Translations under genes and position numbers: made by a program | Shown here: positions 39,201-47,384 of the stretch, in pieces | How the letters are laid out: the number at the start of each line of letters is the position of its first letter | How positions within the stretch are numbered: the first letter of the stretch is position 1 | The notes under the pieces: model-generated | What the model was told of the DNA's origin: nothing | Seen by the model: only the letters and a program-made list of their open reading frames with translations | The model's database searches: none | DNA from: Kiloniella litopenaei | GTDB lineage: Bacteria; Pseudomonadota; Alphaproteobacteria; Kiloniellales; Kiloniellaceae | Assembly: GCF_000982415.1 (NCBI RefSeq) | Contig: NZ_LANI01000020.1 | Coordinates: forward strand, 86,270 to 150,269 | Reading direction: 5' to 3' | DNA length: 64,000 nt

Positions 39201-39779
39201 TTAACTGCCAAGGTTAAAACGAAAGAGGTTGTCGGAGGTGCCTTGCTTGGTGTTCTTGGTTCCAAACTAAAAGGAATTCAAGGCGTAGGCGATGCGACAA
39301 CGACATTGTTGCAATCTTTTGCCGGGCATCCAGCTCAGATGAAGGGAACCTACACGATTCATAACGGTGTTTTGGTAACCAATGATCTTCGGGTTGATGG
39401 TAATCGAACATCTGTCTTCACGGCAGCAACAGTCGATTTGCCCGCTTGGTTGATTGAAAGTCAAAGTGATCTGTTCAGAGAGGGAGAAGATCCGACAAAA
39501 CCTTATCTGACTGTTCATTTGAAAGGTGACTTGGATAAGCCTAATCCAAGAGTTAAAGGGCAGTTCCTTCAGTCAAACAAATCCAATACAATCAATCAGC
39601 TTTTGGGTGGCGAACTTCCTAGTGACGAAACGCCAGAAACACAAACAGGGGCTACAGGTGCTGAAACGACAGGGGAATCTGGCAAGCAAACAAGTGAGCC
39701 CGTTGTTGACGATAAAAAAGCTAAGAAGAAAAAAGCAAAAGAACTGTTGAAAGGTCTCTTTAAAGAGCTCGGTGGTTAA
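36270..39779 (+). CDS. AsmA family protein
   Basis: A 1169-aa envelope protein with a GTG start, one N-terminal membrane helix (ISIFIILLLVIGGVLFGPGF) and a long periplasmic region of repeated beta strands. AsmA-like (chorein-N-related) proteins are thought to form grooves that carry phospholipid between the inner and outer membranes. The opening DWNKYKGDITEQVYAQTGRA followed by LDIEGDLHLRILPVPSFSA is the family signature. Low-complexity Ser/Thr/Gln linkers lie near 130-150 and 370-395, and a Gly/Ser-rich linker (GGASGGASGGGSS) near 825-840. The C-terminus is Lys-rich. The length is at the upper end for the family. It is divergent from the Rap1a-like gene with its own promoter region. Confidence 0.92.
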   Translation: MRKFTISIFIILLLVIGGVLFGPGFIDWNKYKGDITEQVYAQTGRALDIEGDLHLRILPVPSFSAANVRFANDPKSSEKTMISLDELGVKVAVFPLLSGRLRVDEVVLRKPIIRVEKFADGSGNWNFSPVENAQKGTSNSTVAKEDTGLQGGGQDTTENDFLADIVLDHFRIIDGTIHYSDAKTDLDEMFEGINVEIAAKSLVGPFSLGGDLLLRGQRTEIELDIGQFADDGATAINAGVRLPDSEAKLRFNGLVSRHVNSTSYRGKFEGDGSDLGSLISELFDVDVATSADSDFELSAELEGNLNKLSVNDIVVRVGAQKVSGAVDVGLKGGVDISMDLSSPRVNLDDILTVENSVQRKLSPKTKNTSNEGDPVTGNSKAGSDQEQTQLSASSWPVFSPEVSLKAQIRIDDIIYNQRIVRGFALQSRLENGLFEIQNLSAQLPSGSQIALAANYQNQTVNGQLNARTEDLRGLLTWLDVAVPEVPNDRFRRLDSKVRFSLKPEQVVLNPVSVTLDVTHLDGAATIALRDRLGVGARVVIDRVDLDAYLIEKDKGQPVEVNDNAGVSNGSAPIDEMKAQDQKTPVGNNETQSILGKLDANLDITLGEVVYQGVPLRGVKLDATLQQGNLQIRNASLDNIEGSSFALSGAIKGIEAEAPDFDTTIIAKVVDLPKLLQLAKQDQINGLPDLGSIEVSGNVKGTKDNLAVDLLGAALGGSYQAKGAIQPGTNSLYQGLIVIDHPDAAKLVKRINPEASINPRWGRVSAKSMVTASPEVIELYELDGTIANTAIQGSVVANLADAKPKVTANLMTGTLDLSSLLPKSAAGGASGGASGGGSSVSAGLNRRWSQENLDLSALSSLNAEISLISDAVRSDALTIENVQAKATLQDAMLTLSQFSGTAYGGGVTATGNVDGRDQLIVDMDISAQNIDSGSLLRDMADFKRVSGPVSVQGKVKTAGRSEADLVQQLNGNGQISGVLTAKVKTKEVVGGALLGVLGSKLKGIQGVGDATTTLLQSFAGHPAQMKGTYTIHNGVLVTNDLRVDGNRTSVFTAATVDLPAWLIESQSDLFREGEDPTKPYLTVHLKGDLDKPNPRVKGQFLQSNKSNTINQLLGGELPSDETPETQTGATGAETTGESGKQTSEPVVDDKKAKKKKAKELLKGLFKELGG

Positions 39780-39834
39780 AAACGGCGTTCTTATGTAAAA
39801 AATTATAAGGCTATGAAGTAAGCCTAACAATATA

Positions 39835-39865
39835 TAGAGCGCTTTTCGGACAGAAGAGCGCTCTA
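39835..39865. terminator. Hairpin shared by convergent asmA-like and RHH gene ends
   Basis: TAGAGCGCT (39835-39843) and AGCGCTCTA (39857-39865) form a perfect 9-bp stem. The right arm contains the stop codon of the minus-strand ribbon-helix-helix gene. T runs are lacking on both strands, so it is a weak bidirectional terminator at best. Confidence 0.5.
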
Positions 39866-40138
39866 GCTTTCAAGTGTTGTTGCAGAAACAGTGTTTTTGT
39901 TATTGTCTTCAAGCTGTTTTTTTAGGTGATTCAAGACTAGGATACGAAGTGCACTTGAAAGATTACTTGTTCGTGCTTCGTCGACTTTTTCAACAAATTG
40001 GTTGAGCGAAAGTCCTTCACTTTTTGCCAGATTTTTTACTTCCTGCCAAAAGCCTTCTTCAAGACTAAAGCTGGTTCTGTGTCCGGATATGGTTACGGAG
40101 CGTTTTTTTATTTCTTCCGATTTGAAGTCCAGAACCAT
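39863..40138 (-). CDS. Ribbon-helix-helix domain protein
   Basis: A 91-aa protein with a ribbon-helix-helix fold of the alphaproteobacterial RHH_4 type: strand KKRSVTISGHRTSFSLEEGF, helix WQEVKNLAKSEGLSLNQFVE, then a second helix SSALRILVLNHLKKQL. Homologues commonly lie next to fumC in alphaproteobacteria. Such proteins bind DNA as dimers of dimers, so it may be a regulator of its own gene or of fumC; the target is unknown. It is separated from fumC by a terminator. Confidence 0.82.
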   Translation of the reverse strand: MVLDFKSEEIKKRSVTISGHRTSFSLEEGFWQEVKNLAKSEGLSLNQFVEKVDEARTSNLSSALRILVLNHLKKQLEDNNKNTVSATTLES

Positions 40139-40198
40139 CTTTTTCTCCCAAAATTTCCTTTTAGGGAACCACCTTTTCGCAATGCGATTTCAAAGAAT

Positions 40199-40233
40199 AA
40201 AGGCGAGCCAGAGATAAACTCGTGCTCGCCTTT
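40199..40233 (-). terminator. Terminator between fumC and the RHH gene
   Basis: AAAGGCGAGC (40199-40208) and GCTCGCCTTT (40224-40233) form a perfect 10-bp stem with a 15-base loop, 6 bases after the fumC stop on the minus strand. The tail is only moderately T-rich. Confidence 0.78.
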
Positions 40234-40239
40234 TGCTAC

Positions 40240-41646
40240 TTAGGCTTTACGTGGGCCGACCATGTTTTCAGGCCGAACCTTTTCATCAAACTCTTCTGCA
40301 GTCAGAAGTCCAAGAGCCACAGCAGCTTCTTTGAGGGTGCTATTTTCCACATAGGCTTTCTTGGCAACTTTGGCTGCATTGTCATAACCGATATGCGGGT
40401 TGAGGGCTGTGACCAGCATCAGGGACTGTTGCATCAGGGTTGTGATGCGTTCTTCGTTGGCTTCGATGCCATCAACACAATTTTCACGGAATGAGTCACA
40501 AGCATCGCCAATCAATTTTGCTGATTGTAGCAGGTTGTAAATCATTACAGGTTTGAAGACGTTCAATTCAAAATGCCCGTTTGATCCAGACACGGTTATC
40601 GTTGTGTGATTGCCCATAACTTGTGCACAGACCATGGTCATGGCTTCGGCCTGGGTCGGGTTTACTTTACCGGGCATGATAGATGACCCCGGCTCGTTCG
40701 CAGGCAGTAGAAGTTCCCCCAATCCGCAACGTGGGCCGGAACCAAGCATACGAATGTCGTTGGCAATCTTCATCAATGAAGCGGCAAGGACATTCAGTGC
40801 GCCCGATGCCTCGATAATGGCGTCATGGGCCGCAAGTGCTTCAAACTTGTTTGGCGCCGTTGTGAAGGGTAGTTTGGTAATGTCTGAAACCTGCGCGGCA
40901 AACTTTTCAGCAAAGCCTTCGACAGAGTTCAATCCGGTACCAACGGCTGTGCCGCCCTGAGCTAGTTCAGCCAGACGCGGAAGGGTATTTTTAATACGAG
41001 CAATGCCATATTCGATCTGTTTAGCATAGCCAGAAAACTCTTGCCCCAGGGTCAGGGGCGTTGCGTCCATCAAGTGAGTGCGGCCAATCTTGATGATTTT
41101 GTCATAAGTTTTTGCCTTGGCATCAAGGGATGCATGCAATTTCTCTAGCGCAGGAATTGTTTCTTCGCTTAGCTGTCTGACGCCTGCAATGGACATTGCT
41201 GATGGGAAGGTATCGTTTGATGACTGTCCCATGTTACAATGGTCATTGGGGTGGACAGGTGACTTACCACCACGTTCCCCGGTAAGCAGTTCATTTGCAC
41301 GACCAGCAATAACTTCATTGGTGTTCATATTACTTTGTGTGCCTGAACCCGTTTGCCAGACAACCAAGGGAAAATGCTCTGTTAGCTTGCCGTCGATTAC
41401 TTCCTGAGCAGCCTTACAGATTACTTCACCGAGCTTTTTATCCAGTACACCCAATTCCATATTGGTACGGGCTGCGGCAAGTTTTTGTGTACCAAGTGCT
41501 TTAATCAGAGCAGGTGGCATTTTCTCGCCACCAATCTTGAAGTTCTGAAGCGAACGTTGAGTCTGTGCCCCCCAATAACGGTCTGCAGCGACTTCAATCT
41601 CGCCCATGGAATCTGTTTCAATACGAATATTGCCTTGATCGGACAT
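40240..41646 (-). CDS. fumC: Class II fumarate hydratase
   Basis: The oxygen-stable, iron-free fumarase, which interconverts fumarate and malate in the citric acid cycle. The 468-aa protein carries the superfamily signature [13 protein letters not shown] near residue 317 with the flexible catalytic loop, [12 protein letters not shown] near 140 and [15 protein letters not shown] near 190 with the catalytic His. It is a standalone gene followed by a terminator and the RHH gene. acnB, another citric acid cycle gene, lies 1.7 kb away on the other strand. Confidence 0.97.
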   Translation of the reverse strand: MSDQGNIRIETDSMGEIEVAADRYWGAQTQRSLQNFKIGGEKMPPALIKALGTQKLAAARTNMELGVLDKKLGEVICKAAQEVIDGKLTEHFPLVVWQTGSGTQSNMNTNEVIAGRANELLTGERGGKSPVHPNDHCNMGQSSNDTFPSAMSIAGVRQLSEETIPALEKLHASLDAKAKTYDKIIKIGRTHLMDATPLTLGQEFSGYAKQIEYGIARIKNTLPRLAELAQGGTAVGTGLNSVEGFAEKFAAQVSDITKLPFTTAPNKFEALAAHDAIIEASGALNVLAASLMKIANDIRMLGSGPRCGLGELLLPANEPGSSIMPGKVNPTQAEAMTMVCAQVMGNHTTITVSGSNGHFELNVFKPVMIYNLLQSAKLIGDACDSFRENCVDGIEANEERITTLMQQSLMLVTALNPHIGYDNAAKVAKKAYVENSTLKEAAVALGLLTAEEFDEKVRPENMVGPRKA

Positions 41647-41848
41647 GTTGGTGGCTCCCTAACTTTCTCTGGCAGCTGGTATGATAAATTGAACAGTTAC
41701 AGAATTGTCTGCTCTCTGCCCATTTGTAATGTTGCGCCGCAGTATACACAGAATGCGTCACGGAAAAACAGGCTATCTGTACTATTTATTTTTTGCTGGT
41801 TGCTATTCATTTATTTCGGGTGGCAATTCTGACTGCTCGCTGGTTTAA

Positions 41849-42211
41849 TTATAGCTTTCTTTTTTTCGGTTTCTTTTTTGCGTGGGCGCGTTTTGAAGCT
41901 GCGATTGCCAGTTCGGCCCAATAGATGAACTCTTCCGGATCTTCTTGGGCTGATTCAGGGACAAGCCAATAGGACATTTTTATCGGTTTGTTTTTACCTT
42001 CATAAGTGAACGGTTCACTACCCGCTTCTACAAAAAGGTGCTCATTTTTTTTATCAGCTTTTAAATAGATGCTGCCAAAGGCCTCGAGGGCAAACATAAT
42101 GTCTTCAAAATAAAGGCCATGTCCGCCAAACATGGGTTTTACCCTGACTTCTCCCAAAGGCAGGCACAGGTTGATCGTCTCTTCGACACAGCTAGGTAAA
42201 GTTTTACTCAT
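41849..42211 (-). CDS. TfoX N-terminal domain protein
   Basis: A 120-aa protein with a TfoX-N domain: VRVKPMFGGHGLYFEDIMFA is the core, with IYLKADKKNE and FTYEGKNKPIKMSYWLVPE as typical following strands. The C-terminal 15 residues are strongly basic (AHAKKKPKKRKL). TfoX/Sxy of gammaproteobacteria controls competence, but stand-alone N-domain proteins have no established role. Its start overlaps the stop of the hydrolase gene by 4 bases (ATGA), so they are coupled. Confidence 0.85.
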   Translation of the reverse strand: MSKTLPSCVEETINLCLPLGEVRVKPMFGGHGLYFEDIMFALEAFGSIYLKADKKNEHLFVEAGSEPFTYEGKNKPIKMSYWLVPESAQEDPEEFIYWAELAIAASKRAHAKKKPKKRKL

Positions 42212-42846
42212 TTGTTTGTCTCGTCGATAAATGCGTTTATGACATCAATAGCTTCGGACCAGTTTTGTTCAGCTGTTCTGCCTGATCTTTTGCGCGGGGT
42301 TAAGTTATGATCCCCGTCTTCTGACCAGAAGATTTTTATTTTATCCGATAATTTATAATGCTCAACTTCGTCGGGTTTTCCAAAAGGGTCCCGTGTTCCT
42401 TGGATTATAAGGCAAGATGTTTCCATGCTTTCCAAGTGATCAGTTCTGGTTTTCTCTGGTTTACCTGGTGGATGAAAAGGATATCCAGGGCATATGGTAC
42501 CAGTCACGTTCACGTCATCAGCAATCATACTCGCCATACGGCCACCAAGGGATTTTCCCATAATATAAAGGGGGCGCTGGGGGTGTTGGCTTATAATTTG
42601 TCGCCAAAATTCCAGCAGCTTGGGTGCTCTGTCCGGAGGGCGCTTTTTCCCCGTTGCTCTTCGTTCTGCCATAAAGGGAAATTCAAATCTGACAACATGG
42701 TGACCGTCATTCCCTAACTTTTCTGCAAAGTAGTTCATGAAATCAGTGTCCATAGGTGCGCCAGATCCATGGGCGAAAAGAATAGTGGCTTTGGCTGTGT
42801 CGCGGGGCTTATCCGGGCCGTTTTGTAGAAAATGGATGCTTGTCAT
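42208..42846 (-). CDS. Alpha/beta hydrolase, KANL3/TEX30-like family
   Basis: A 212-aa alpha/beta hydrolase. ATILFAHGSGAPMDTDFM near residues 20-37 is the oxyanion-loop signature of the COG3571-type family. The nucleophile elbow YIMGKSLGGRMAS near 94-106 has Ser in G-x-S-x-G. LIIQGTRDPFGKPDEV supplies the acidic residue and SEDGDHNLTPRKRSG the catalytic His. The complete triad suggests an active esterase or thioesterase, but no substrate is known for this group. It is upstream of, and coupled to, the TfoX-like gene. Confidence 0.87.
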   Translation of the reverse strand: MTSIHFLQNGPDKPRDTAKATILFAHGSGAPMDTDFMNYFAEKLGNDGHHVVRFEFPFMAERRATGKKRPPDRAPKLLEFWRQIISQHPQRPLYIMGKSLGGRMASMIADDVNVTGTICPGYPFHPPGKPEKTRTDHLESMETSCLIIQGTRDPFGKPDEVEHYKLSDKIKIFWSEDGDHNLTPRKRSGRTAEQNWSEAIDVINAFIDETNK

Positions 42847-42909
42847 GATGCTTTCGTGTATATTTAGAATAGGTTATGACTTTTTATGCACAGATCTACG
42901 GTACAGAGC

Positions 42910-43113
42910 ATGAGTGATATTCGCCAGAAAGATTTATCAGACAAGTCTGTTCAGGAGATGTCTGCGGAAGAGAAAAAGGAAATGCGTCGGCGCTTTGAAG
43001 AGTTTGCCAGTCAGGTAGGGCAAAATAATGATTCTATCCTTGCCACGCCTGAAAAGCCAAAAAAAGTTGTGAAATGGGATCCTAAAACAATGGGGCGTGC
43101 TGCAAAAAAATAG
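42910..43113 (+). CDS. Small charged hypothetical protein
   Basis: A 67-aa soluble protein, rich in Lys, Glu and Asp, with a predicted helix (SAEEKKEMRRRFEEFASQVG) and a basic C-terminus ending VKWDPKTMGRAAKK. The Met at 42910 is preferred; an upstream in-frame ATG at 42886 is possible. It is divergent from the hydrolase gene. I do not recognise a family. The strongly patterned amphipathic helix argues that it is a real gene and not a chance frame, but the support is modest. Confidence 0.5.
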   Translation: MSDIRQKDLSDKSVQEMSAEEKKEMRRRFEEFASQVGQNNDSILATPEKPKKVVKWDPKTMGRAAKK

Positions 43114-43299
43114 GTCCCAAAGATACCGTGTTTACGCGTGATTGACGTGGCAATAATGGCGCAGGATACCGCGGAATATATTGCAATGCGGCATCAATTT
43201 GCTATACACCGACATACAAAAAGCTTCTCGGGTCCTCTTAGTCCCTTCATAACGACCTGATGCTTAATAATTTATCTAACGTCAGACGTCGGGATAACC

Positions 43300-46092
43300 A
43301 TGAGCCTCTATACAGACTATCTAAAAGAGATTGAAACGCGTAAAGAACAGGGATTAAACCCTAAGCCTATTGAAGATGACGCGCTTACAAGAGAAATCAT
43401 TTCTCAAATCAAAGACTCTGCCAATGAGCACAGAGAAGATTCTCTGAAATATTTCATCTATAATACCTTGCCGGGAACAACGAGCGCGGCAGGTGAAAAG
43501 GCGAAATTTTTAAAAGAGATTATTCTTGGCGAAGCAATTGTGGAAGAGATTTCAGTCTCCTTTGCCTTTGAACTCCTTTCGCACATGAAAGGTGGCCCTT
43601 CTGTTGAGGTTCTTCTTGATCTGGCACTGGGCGATGATTCCGCGATTGCACAGCAGGCGGCAGATGTACTGAAAACACAGGTCTTCCTGTATGATGCAGA
43701 TACGGCACGTCTGAAAGCTGCTTTTGACGCTGGAAACCCTGTTGCACGCGATGTTCTAGAAAGCTATGCAAACGCCGAATTTTATACCAAGCTTCCTGAT
43801 GTAGAAGACGAGATCAAGGTTGTTACCTACATCGCGGCTGAGGGTGATATCTCTACCGACCTGCTTTCACCGGGTAATCAGGCGCATTCCCGTTCTGATC
43901 GCGAGCTTCACGGTAAATGCTTTATCTCCAAAGAAGCACAGGATGAAATTCAGGAACTGCAAAGACAGCACCCTGACAAGCGCGTGATGCTGATTGCTGA
44001 AAAAGGCACCATGGGTGTTGGATCCTCGCGTATGTCCGGTGTAAATAATGTTGCCTTGTGGACAGGAAAACAGGCCAGCCCCTATGTTCCATTCGTTAAT
44101 GTTGCGCCGATTGTCGCAGGGACAAATGGAATTTCCCCGATTTTCCTGACAACGGTTGGTGTGACCGGTGGTATTGGTATTGATCTGAAAAACTGGGTCA
44201 AGAAACTAAGCCCTGAAGGTAAGCCAATTCTGAACAATGATGGCAATCCGATTTTGGAACAGAAGTATTCTGTTGAAACCGGTACTGTTCTTACCATCAA
44301 CACAAAAGACAAAAAACTTCTCAACGATTCCGGTGATGAAGAACTTGCTGATGTGGCCTCTTCCTTTAGCCCACAAAAAGTGGAGTTTATGAAAGCTGGT
44401 GGGTCCTATGCGATTGTCTTTGGTAAAAAGCTTCAAACCTTTGCCTGCGAAACGCTGGGTATCGAGTTGAAATCTGCTTTTGCGCCGTCAAAAGAGATTT
44501 ATCATGAAGGGCAGGGCCTTACAGCCGTTGAAAAAATCTTTAACGCCAATGCTGTTGGTGTGCGTCCGGGTGCTGTCTTGCATGCCGGGTCTGATGTCCG
44601 CGTGAAGGTCAATATTGTTGGTTCGCAAGACACAACAGGCCTTATGACGTCGCAAGAACTGGAAGCAATGGCTGCCACAGTTTTGTCCCCGACAATCGAT
44701 GGTGCTTATCAGTCCGGATGTCACACGGCGTCGGTCTGGGACTTCAAAGCTCAGGAAAACACGCCCAAGCTGATGGCCTTTATGCACAAGTTTGGGCTGA
44801 TCACAGCCCGTGATCCGAAGGACGTCTATCATTCCATGACAGACGTGATCCACAAGGTGCTGAATGATATTACCGTGGATGACTGGGCAATTATTATTGG
44901 CGGTGATTCTCATACACGTATGTCAAAGGGTGTGGCCTTTGGTGCGGACTCGGGTACTGTGGCCCTCGCTTTGGCTACGGGTGAGGCAACAATGCCAATT
45001 CCTGAATCAGTGAAGGTGACCTTTAAGGGAACGATGGCTGACCACATGGATTTCCGTGATGTTGTCCATGCAACGCAGGCACAGATGCTTAAACAGTTCG
45101 GGGATAACGTCTTCCAGGGACGGATTATCGAAGTTCATATCGGTACGTTGCTTGCTGATCAGGCCTTTACCTTCACGGACTGGACTGCTGAGATGAAGGC
45201 CAAAGCGTCGATCTGTATTTCTCAGGATGAGACGCTGATCGAATCACTGGAAATCGCAAAATCCAGAATTCAGATCATGATTGATAAAGGCATGGAGAAC
45301 GAGAACAAAATGCTCCATGGCCTGATCGCCATTGCCGAGAAGCGTATTGCCGAAATCAAATCCGGTGAGAAACCAGCCCTGACACCTGATGCGAATGCCA
45401 AGTACTTTGCAGAAGTTGTCGTTGATCTGGATGAAATTGACGAGCCGATGATCGCGGATCCTGATGTAAACAATGCAGATGTTTCCAAGCGTTACACCCA
45501 CGATACCATCAGACCGATTTCTTATTACCAAGCCGATAAAAAAGTCGATCTTGGCTTTGTTGGATCTTGTATGGTTCACAAAGGTGATGTGAAAATCGTG
45601 GCTCAGATGCTGCGCAATCTTGAGAAGCTGAACGGCACTGTTGAATTCAAGGCACCTCTGGTCGTTGCTGCCCCAACCTATAATATTATTGATGAGTTGA
45701 AGGCTGAGGGTGACTGGACTGTGCTGCAAAAGTACTCTGGTTTTGAATTTGACGATGCGGCGCCGAAACTCGAAGCCCGTACAGAATACGAGAACATTCT
45801 TTATCTTGAGCGACCAGGCTGTAGCCTTTGCATGGGGAACCAGGAAAAGGCTGCCAAAGGTGACACAGTTCTTGCGACTTCCACGCGTCTGTTCCAAGGC
45901 CGGGTTGTTGAAGATTCCAAAGATAAAAAGGGTGAATCTCTATTGGCTTCTACACCTGTTGTTGTGCTCTCTGCGATACTTGGAAGAACACCAACAGTGG
46001 AAGAGTACAAAGCTTCTGTTGAAGGCATCGACCTGACTAAATTTGCACCGCCGCTTGAAAAGCCGGGGAATACAAAGTCAGCTCACTTTTAA
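43300..46092 (+). CDS. acnB: Aconitate hydratase B
   Basis: AcnB interconverts citrate and isocitrate through a [4Fe-4S] cluster. At 930 aa it is longer than the E. coli enzyme (865). It has the AcnB-type HEAT-like N-terminal domain (SVSFAFELLSHMKGGPSVEV) followed by the swivel domain, an order different from AcnA. The cluster ligands are in GSCMVHKGD (Cys near 757) and RPGCSLCMGNQEKA (Cys near 841 and 844). GGDSHTRMSKG and GCHTASVWDF are further active-site segments. It stands alone on the plus strand with a 186-base leader. Confidence 0.97.
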   Translation: MSLYTDYLKEIETRKEQGLNPKPIEDDALTREIISQIKDSANEHREDSLKYFIYNTLPGTTSAAGEKAKFLKEIILGEAIVEEISVSFAFELLSHMKGGPSVEVLLDLALGDDSAIAQQAADVLKTQVFLYDADTARLKAAFDAGNPVARDVLESYANAEFYTKLPDVEDEIKVVTYIAAEGDISTDLLSPGNQAHSRSDRELHGKCFISKEAQDEIQELQRQHPDKRVMLIAEKGTMGVGSSRMSGVNNVALWTGKQASPYVPFVNVAPIVAGTNGISPIFLTTVGVTGGIGIDLKNWVKKLSPEGKPILNNDGNPILEQKYSVETGTVLTINTKDKKLLNDSGDEELADVASSFSPQKVEFMKAGGSYAIVFGKKLQTFACETLGIELKSAFAPSKEIYHEGQGLTAVEKIFNANAVGVRPGAVLHAGSDVRVKVNIVGSQDTTGLMTSQELEAMAATVLSPTIDGAYQSGCHTASVWDFKAQENTPKLMAFMHKFGLITARDPKDVYHSMTDVIHKVLNDITVDDWAIIIGGDSHTRMSKGVAFGADSGTVALALATGEATMPIPESVKVTFKGTMADHMDFRDVVHATQAQMLKQFGDNVFQGRIIEVHIGTLLADQAFTFTDWTAEMKAKASICISQDETLIESLEIAKSRIQIMIDKGMENENKMLHGLIAIAEKRIAEIKSGEKPALTPDANAKYFAEVVVDLDEIDEPMIADPDVNNADVSKRYTHDTIRPISYYQADKKVDLGFVGSCMVHKGDVKIVAQMLRNLEKLNGTVEFKAPLVVAAPTYNIIDELKAEGDWTVLQKYSGFEFDDAAPKLEARTEYENILYLERPGCSLCMGNQEKAAKGDTVLATSTRLFQGRVVEDSKDKKGESLLASTPVVVLSAILGRTPTVEEYKASVEGIDLTKFAPPLEKPGNTKSAHF

Positions 46093-46117
46093 TATGTGAT
46101 CTTTCAAATGTTTTGTG

Positions 46118-46144
46118 CGGGGGCCGCCTTTATGGTTGCCCCCG
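46118..46144 (+). terminator. Probable terminator of acnB
   Basis: CGGGGGC (46118-46124) and GCCCCCG (46138-46144) form a GC-rich stem 26 bases after the acnB stop. The following TATTTGATT is only partly T-rich. The remainder of the gap to sspB shows nothing else. Confidence 0.65.
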
Positions 46145-46286
46145 TATTTGATTCTACAGGATATTTAAATGGGATTTTAACCGAGCTCTTGCATGCTTAA
46201 CACTGCTAGCTGCGTTTATTGCACACTGCAAAGAATAGCGGATAAGAGAGGTTGGTTTAACGTGTTTGATGCCGAGTAAAGAAGGA

Positions 46287-46844
46287 TTACTTCTTTCTGA
46301 AGGTATCCAGCGTGACAATGTTATCACCAGCCTCGCGCTGTTTTTCTTTGGCCTTTTGTTCTTCAGGGCTGTCATCTGCATTGGCGGCCGTGTCACTATT
46401 TTCGAAGCCGTCTTCTTCAAAGTCTTCCAGAAGATCTTCCAGTTCTTCTTCCATGTCTTCACTATCACCGTTTGTGATATCAAACTGCAAGCCAAAGCGT
46501 ACGGACGGATCGGCAAAGGCAACGATAGCAGAATAGGGAATGCTCATGCGTTCGGGAACGTCAGAGAAGCTGAGAGTTACGCTGAACCCATCTTTACCAA
46601 CTTCCAGATCCCAGAATTGGTATTGAAGGATGATGGTCATTTCACCGGGATAACGGGCTTTCAGATGATCAGGGATACTGACGTCTTCTTGCGCGGTTTT
46701 AAAGGTGATGTAGAAGTGATGATCCCCGGGTAGACCGTGTTCTGCAGCATATTCGAGCGATTCCCGAACTACGTTCAAGAGAGCTTTTTCGACCATATGG
46801 TCGTAGCGGAGTTCGCTTTCTGAAATCTCGTTGTTTCCCGACAT
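46287..46844 (-). CDS. sspB: SspB, ClpXP adaptor for tmRNA-tagged proteins
   Basis: Alphaproteobacterial SspB, 185 aa, which binds the ssrA degradation tag on stalled-ribosome products and hands them to ClpXP. The N-terminal RYDHMVEKALLNVVRESLEY and HFYITFKTAQEDVSIPDHLK, with MTIILQYQFWDLEVGKDGFS, form the substrate-binding domain (about 1-125). A disordered acidic linker (about 130-175, many Glu and Asp) leads to a short C-terminal tail (NIVTLDTFRKK) that should dock on ClpX. The tmRNA gene lies about 100 bases upstream on the same strand. Confidence 0.93.
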   Translation of the reverse strand: MSGNNEISESELRYDHMVEKALLNVVRESLEYAAEHGLPGDHHFYITFKTAQEDVSIPDHLKARYPGEMTIILQYQFWDLEVGKDGFSVTLSFSDVPERMSIPYSAIVAFADPSVRFGLQFDITNGDSEDMEEELEDLLEDFEEDGFENSDTAANADDSPEEQKAKEKQREAGDNIVTLDTFRKK

Positions 46845-46945
46845 ACTTTTAATTTACCCGGCCACTGCTTTATCTGAACGTTTTGTCGCTCTGATTAATT
46901 TTATACCCCTATCTGCTACTCTAACACAAAGTCAGAGTCCAGACA

Positions 46946-47275
46946 TGAAAAGTGGGGGCTTCTGTTGCCAGGTGCCCCCGAACCCCGCCTGAGCTTGTGA
47001 TAGCTCAGGGCTTAAAAGCGGTTGCTCAGACTGCAATTAAGCAGCGAGAGCTACCTCACGAGAATTGTCATTTGCAATTACTCAAAACGGCCCGATAACG
47101 GCGGAACCATGCCGGGCACCGAACAAATCTTTACCACGCGTGTCGATCCTGTTTCGCCCCCATAATTCACATTCATCAGAATGTAAGAAATGGTGGAGGC
47201 GCCGGGTACCGCCCCCGGGTCCACAACGCTTATTCCATAAGCCCGTTTAGCACCATAGACGGCCGAAGCCGACAC
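46946..47275 (-). ncRNA. ssrA: Two-piece (circularly permuted) tmRNA
   Basis: Read on the minus strand, the acceptor piece comes first. It ends in GGTACCCGGCGCCTCCACCA, with the T-arm-like stem and an encoded CCA at 47193-47191. A 29-base spacer (47190-47162) with a small hairpin is removed. The coding piece then begins GGGGGCGAAACAGGATCGAC at 47161. The tag open frame starts at 47075 (resume codon GCA) and encodes ANDNSREVALAA, ending at the TAA at 47039-47037. A GC-rich stem (GGGGGC...GCCCCC, about 46979-46953) closes the coding piece. Permutation is characteristic of alphaproteobacteria. The outer ends are approximate. It rescues stalled ribosomes and tags products for ClpXP, with SspB encoded next door. 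Confidence 0.93.
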
Positions 47276-47279
47276 CCTG

Positions 47280-47309
47280 AATATAGTAACTATCTGTAGG
47301 ACTTCACAA
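47280..47309 (-). promoter_or_regulatory. ssrA: Probable promoter of the tmRNA gene
   Basis: On the minus strand TTGTGA (47309-47304) and TATATT (47285-47280) are 18 bases apart, a near-consensus housekeeping promoter. It would start transcription near 47273, matching the predicted 5' end of the tmRNA precursor. Confidence 0.6.
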
Positions 47310-47384
47310 GGGCAGATGTCTAAAAAGAGTGTTTTTCTTCGACAAAAGGATCTACGGGGTATTTAAAATAGGAAAAACCCAGGG

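Noticed and set aside
45244..45897. Long minus-strand frame (217 codons) inside acnB
   Set aside because: Antisense to the conserved cluster-binding region of acnB and without family features.
47078..47275. Apparent 65-codon protein on the minus strand
   Set aside because: It runs through the acceptor and coding pieces of the tmRNA; the RNA explains the conservation.
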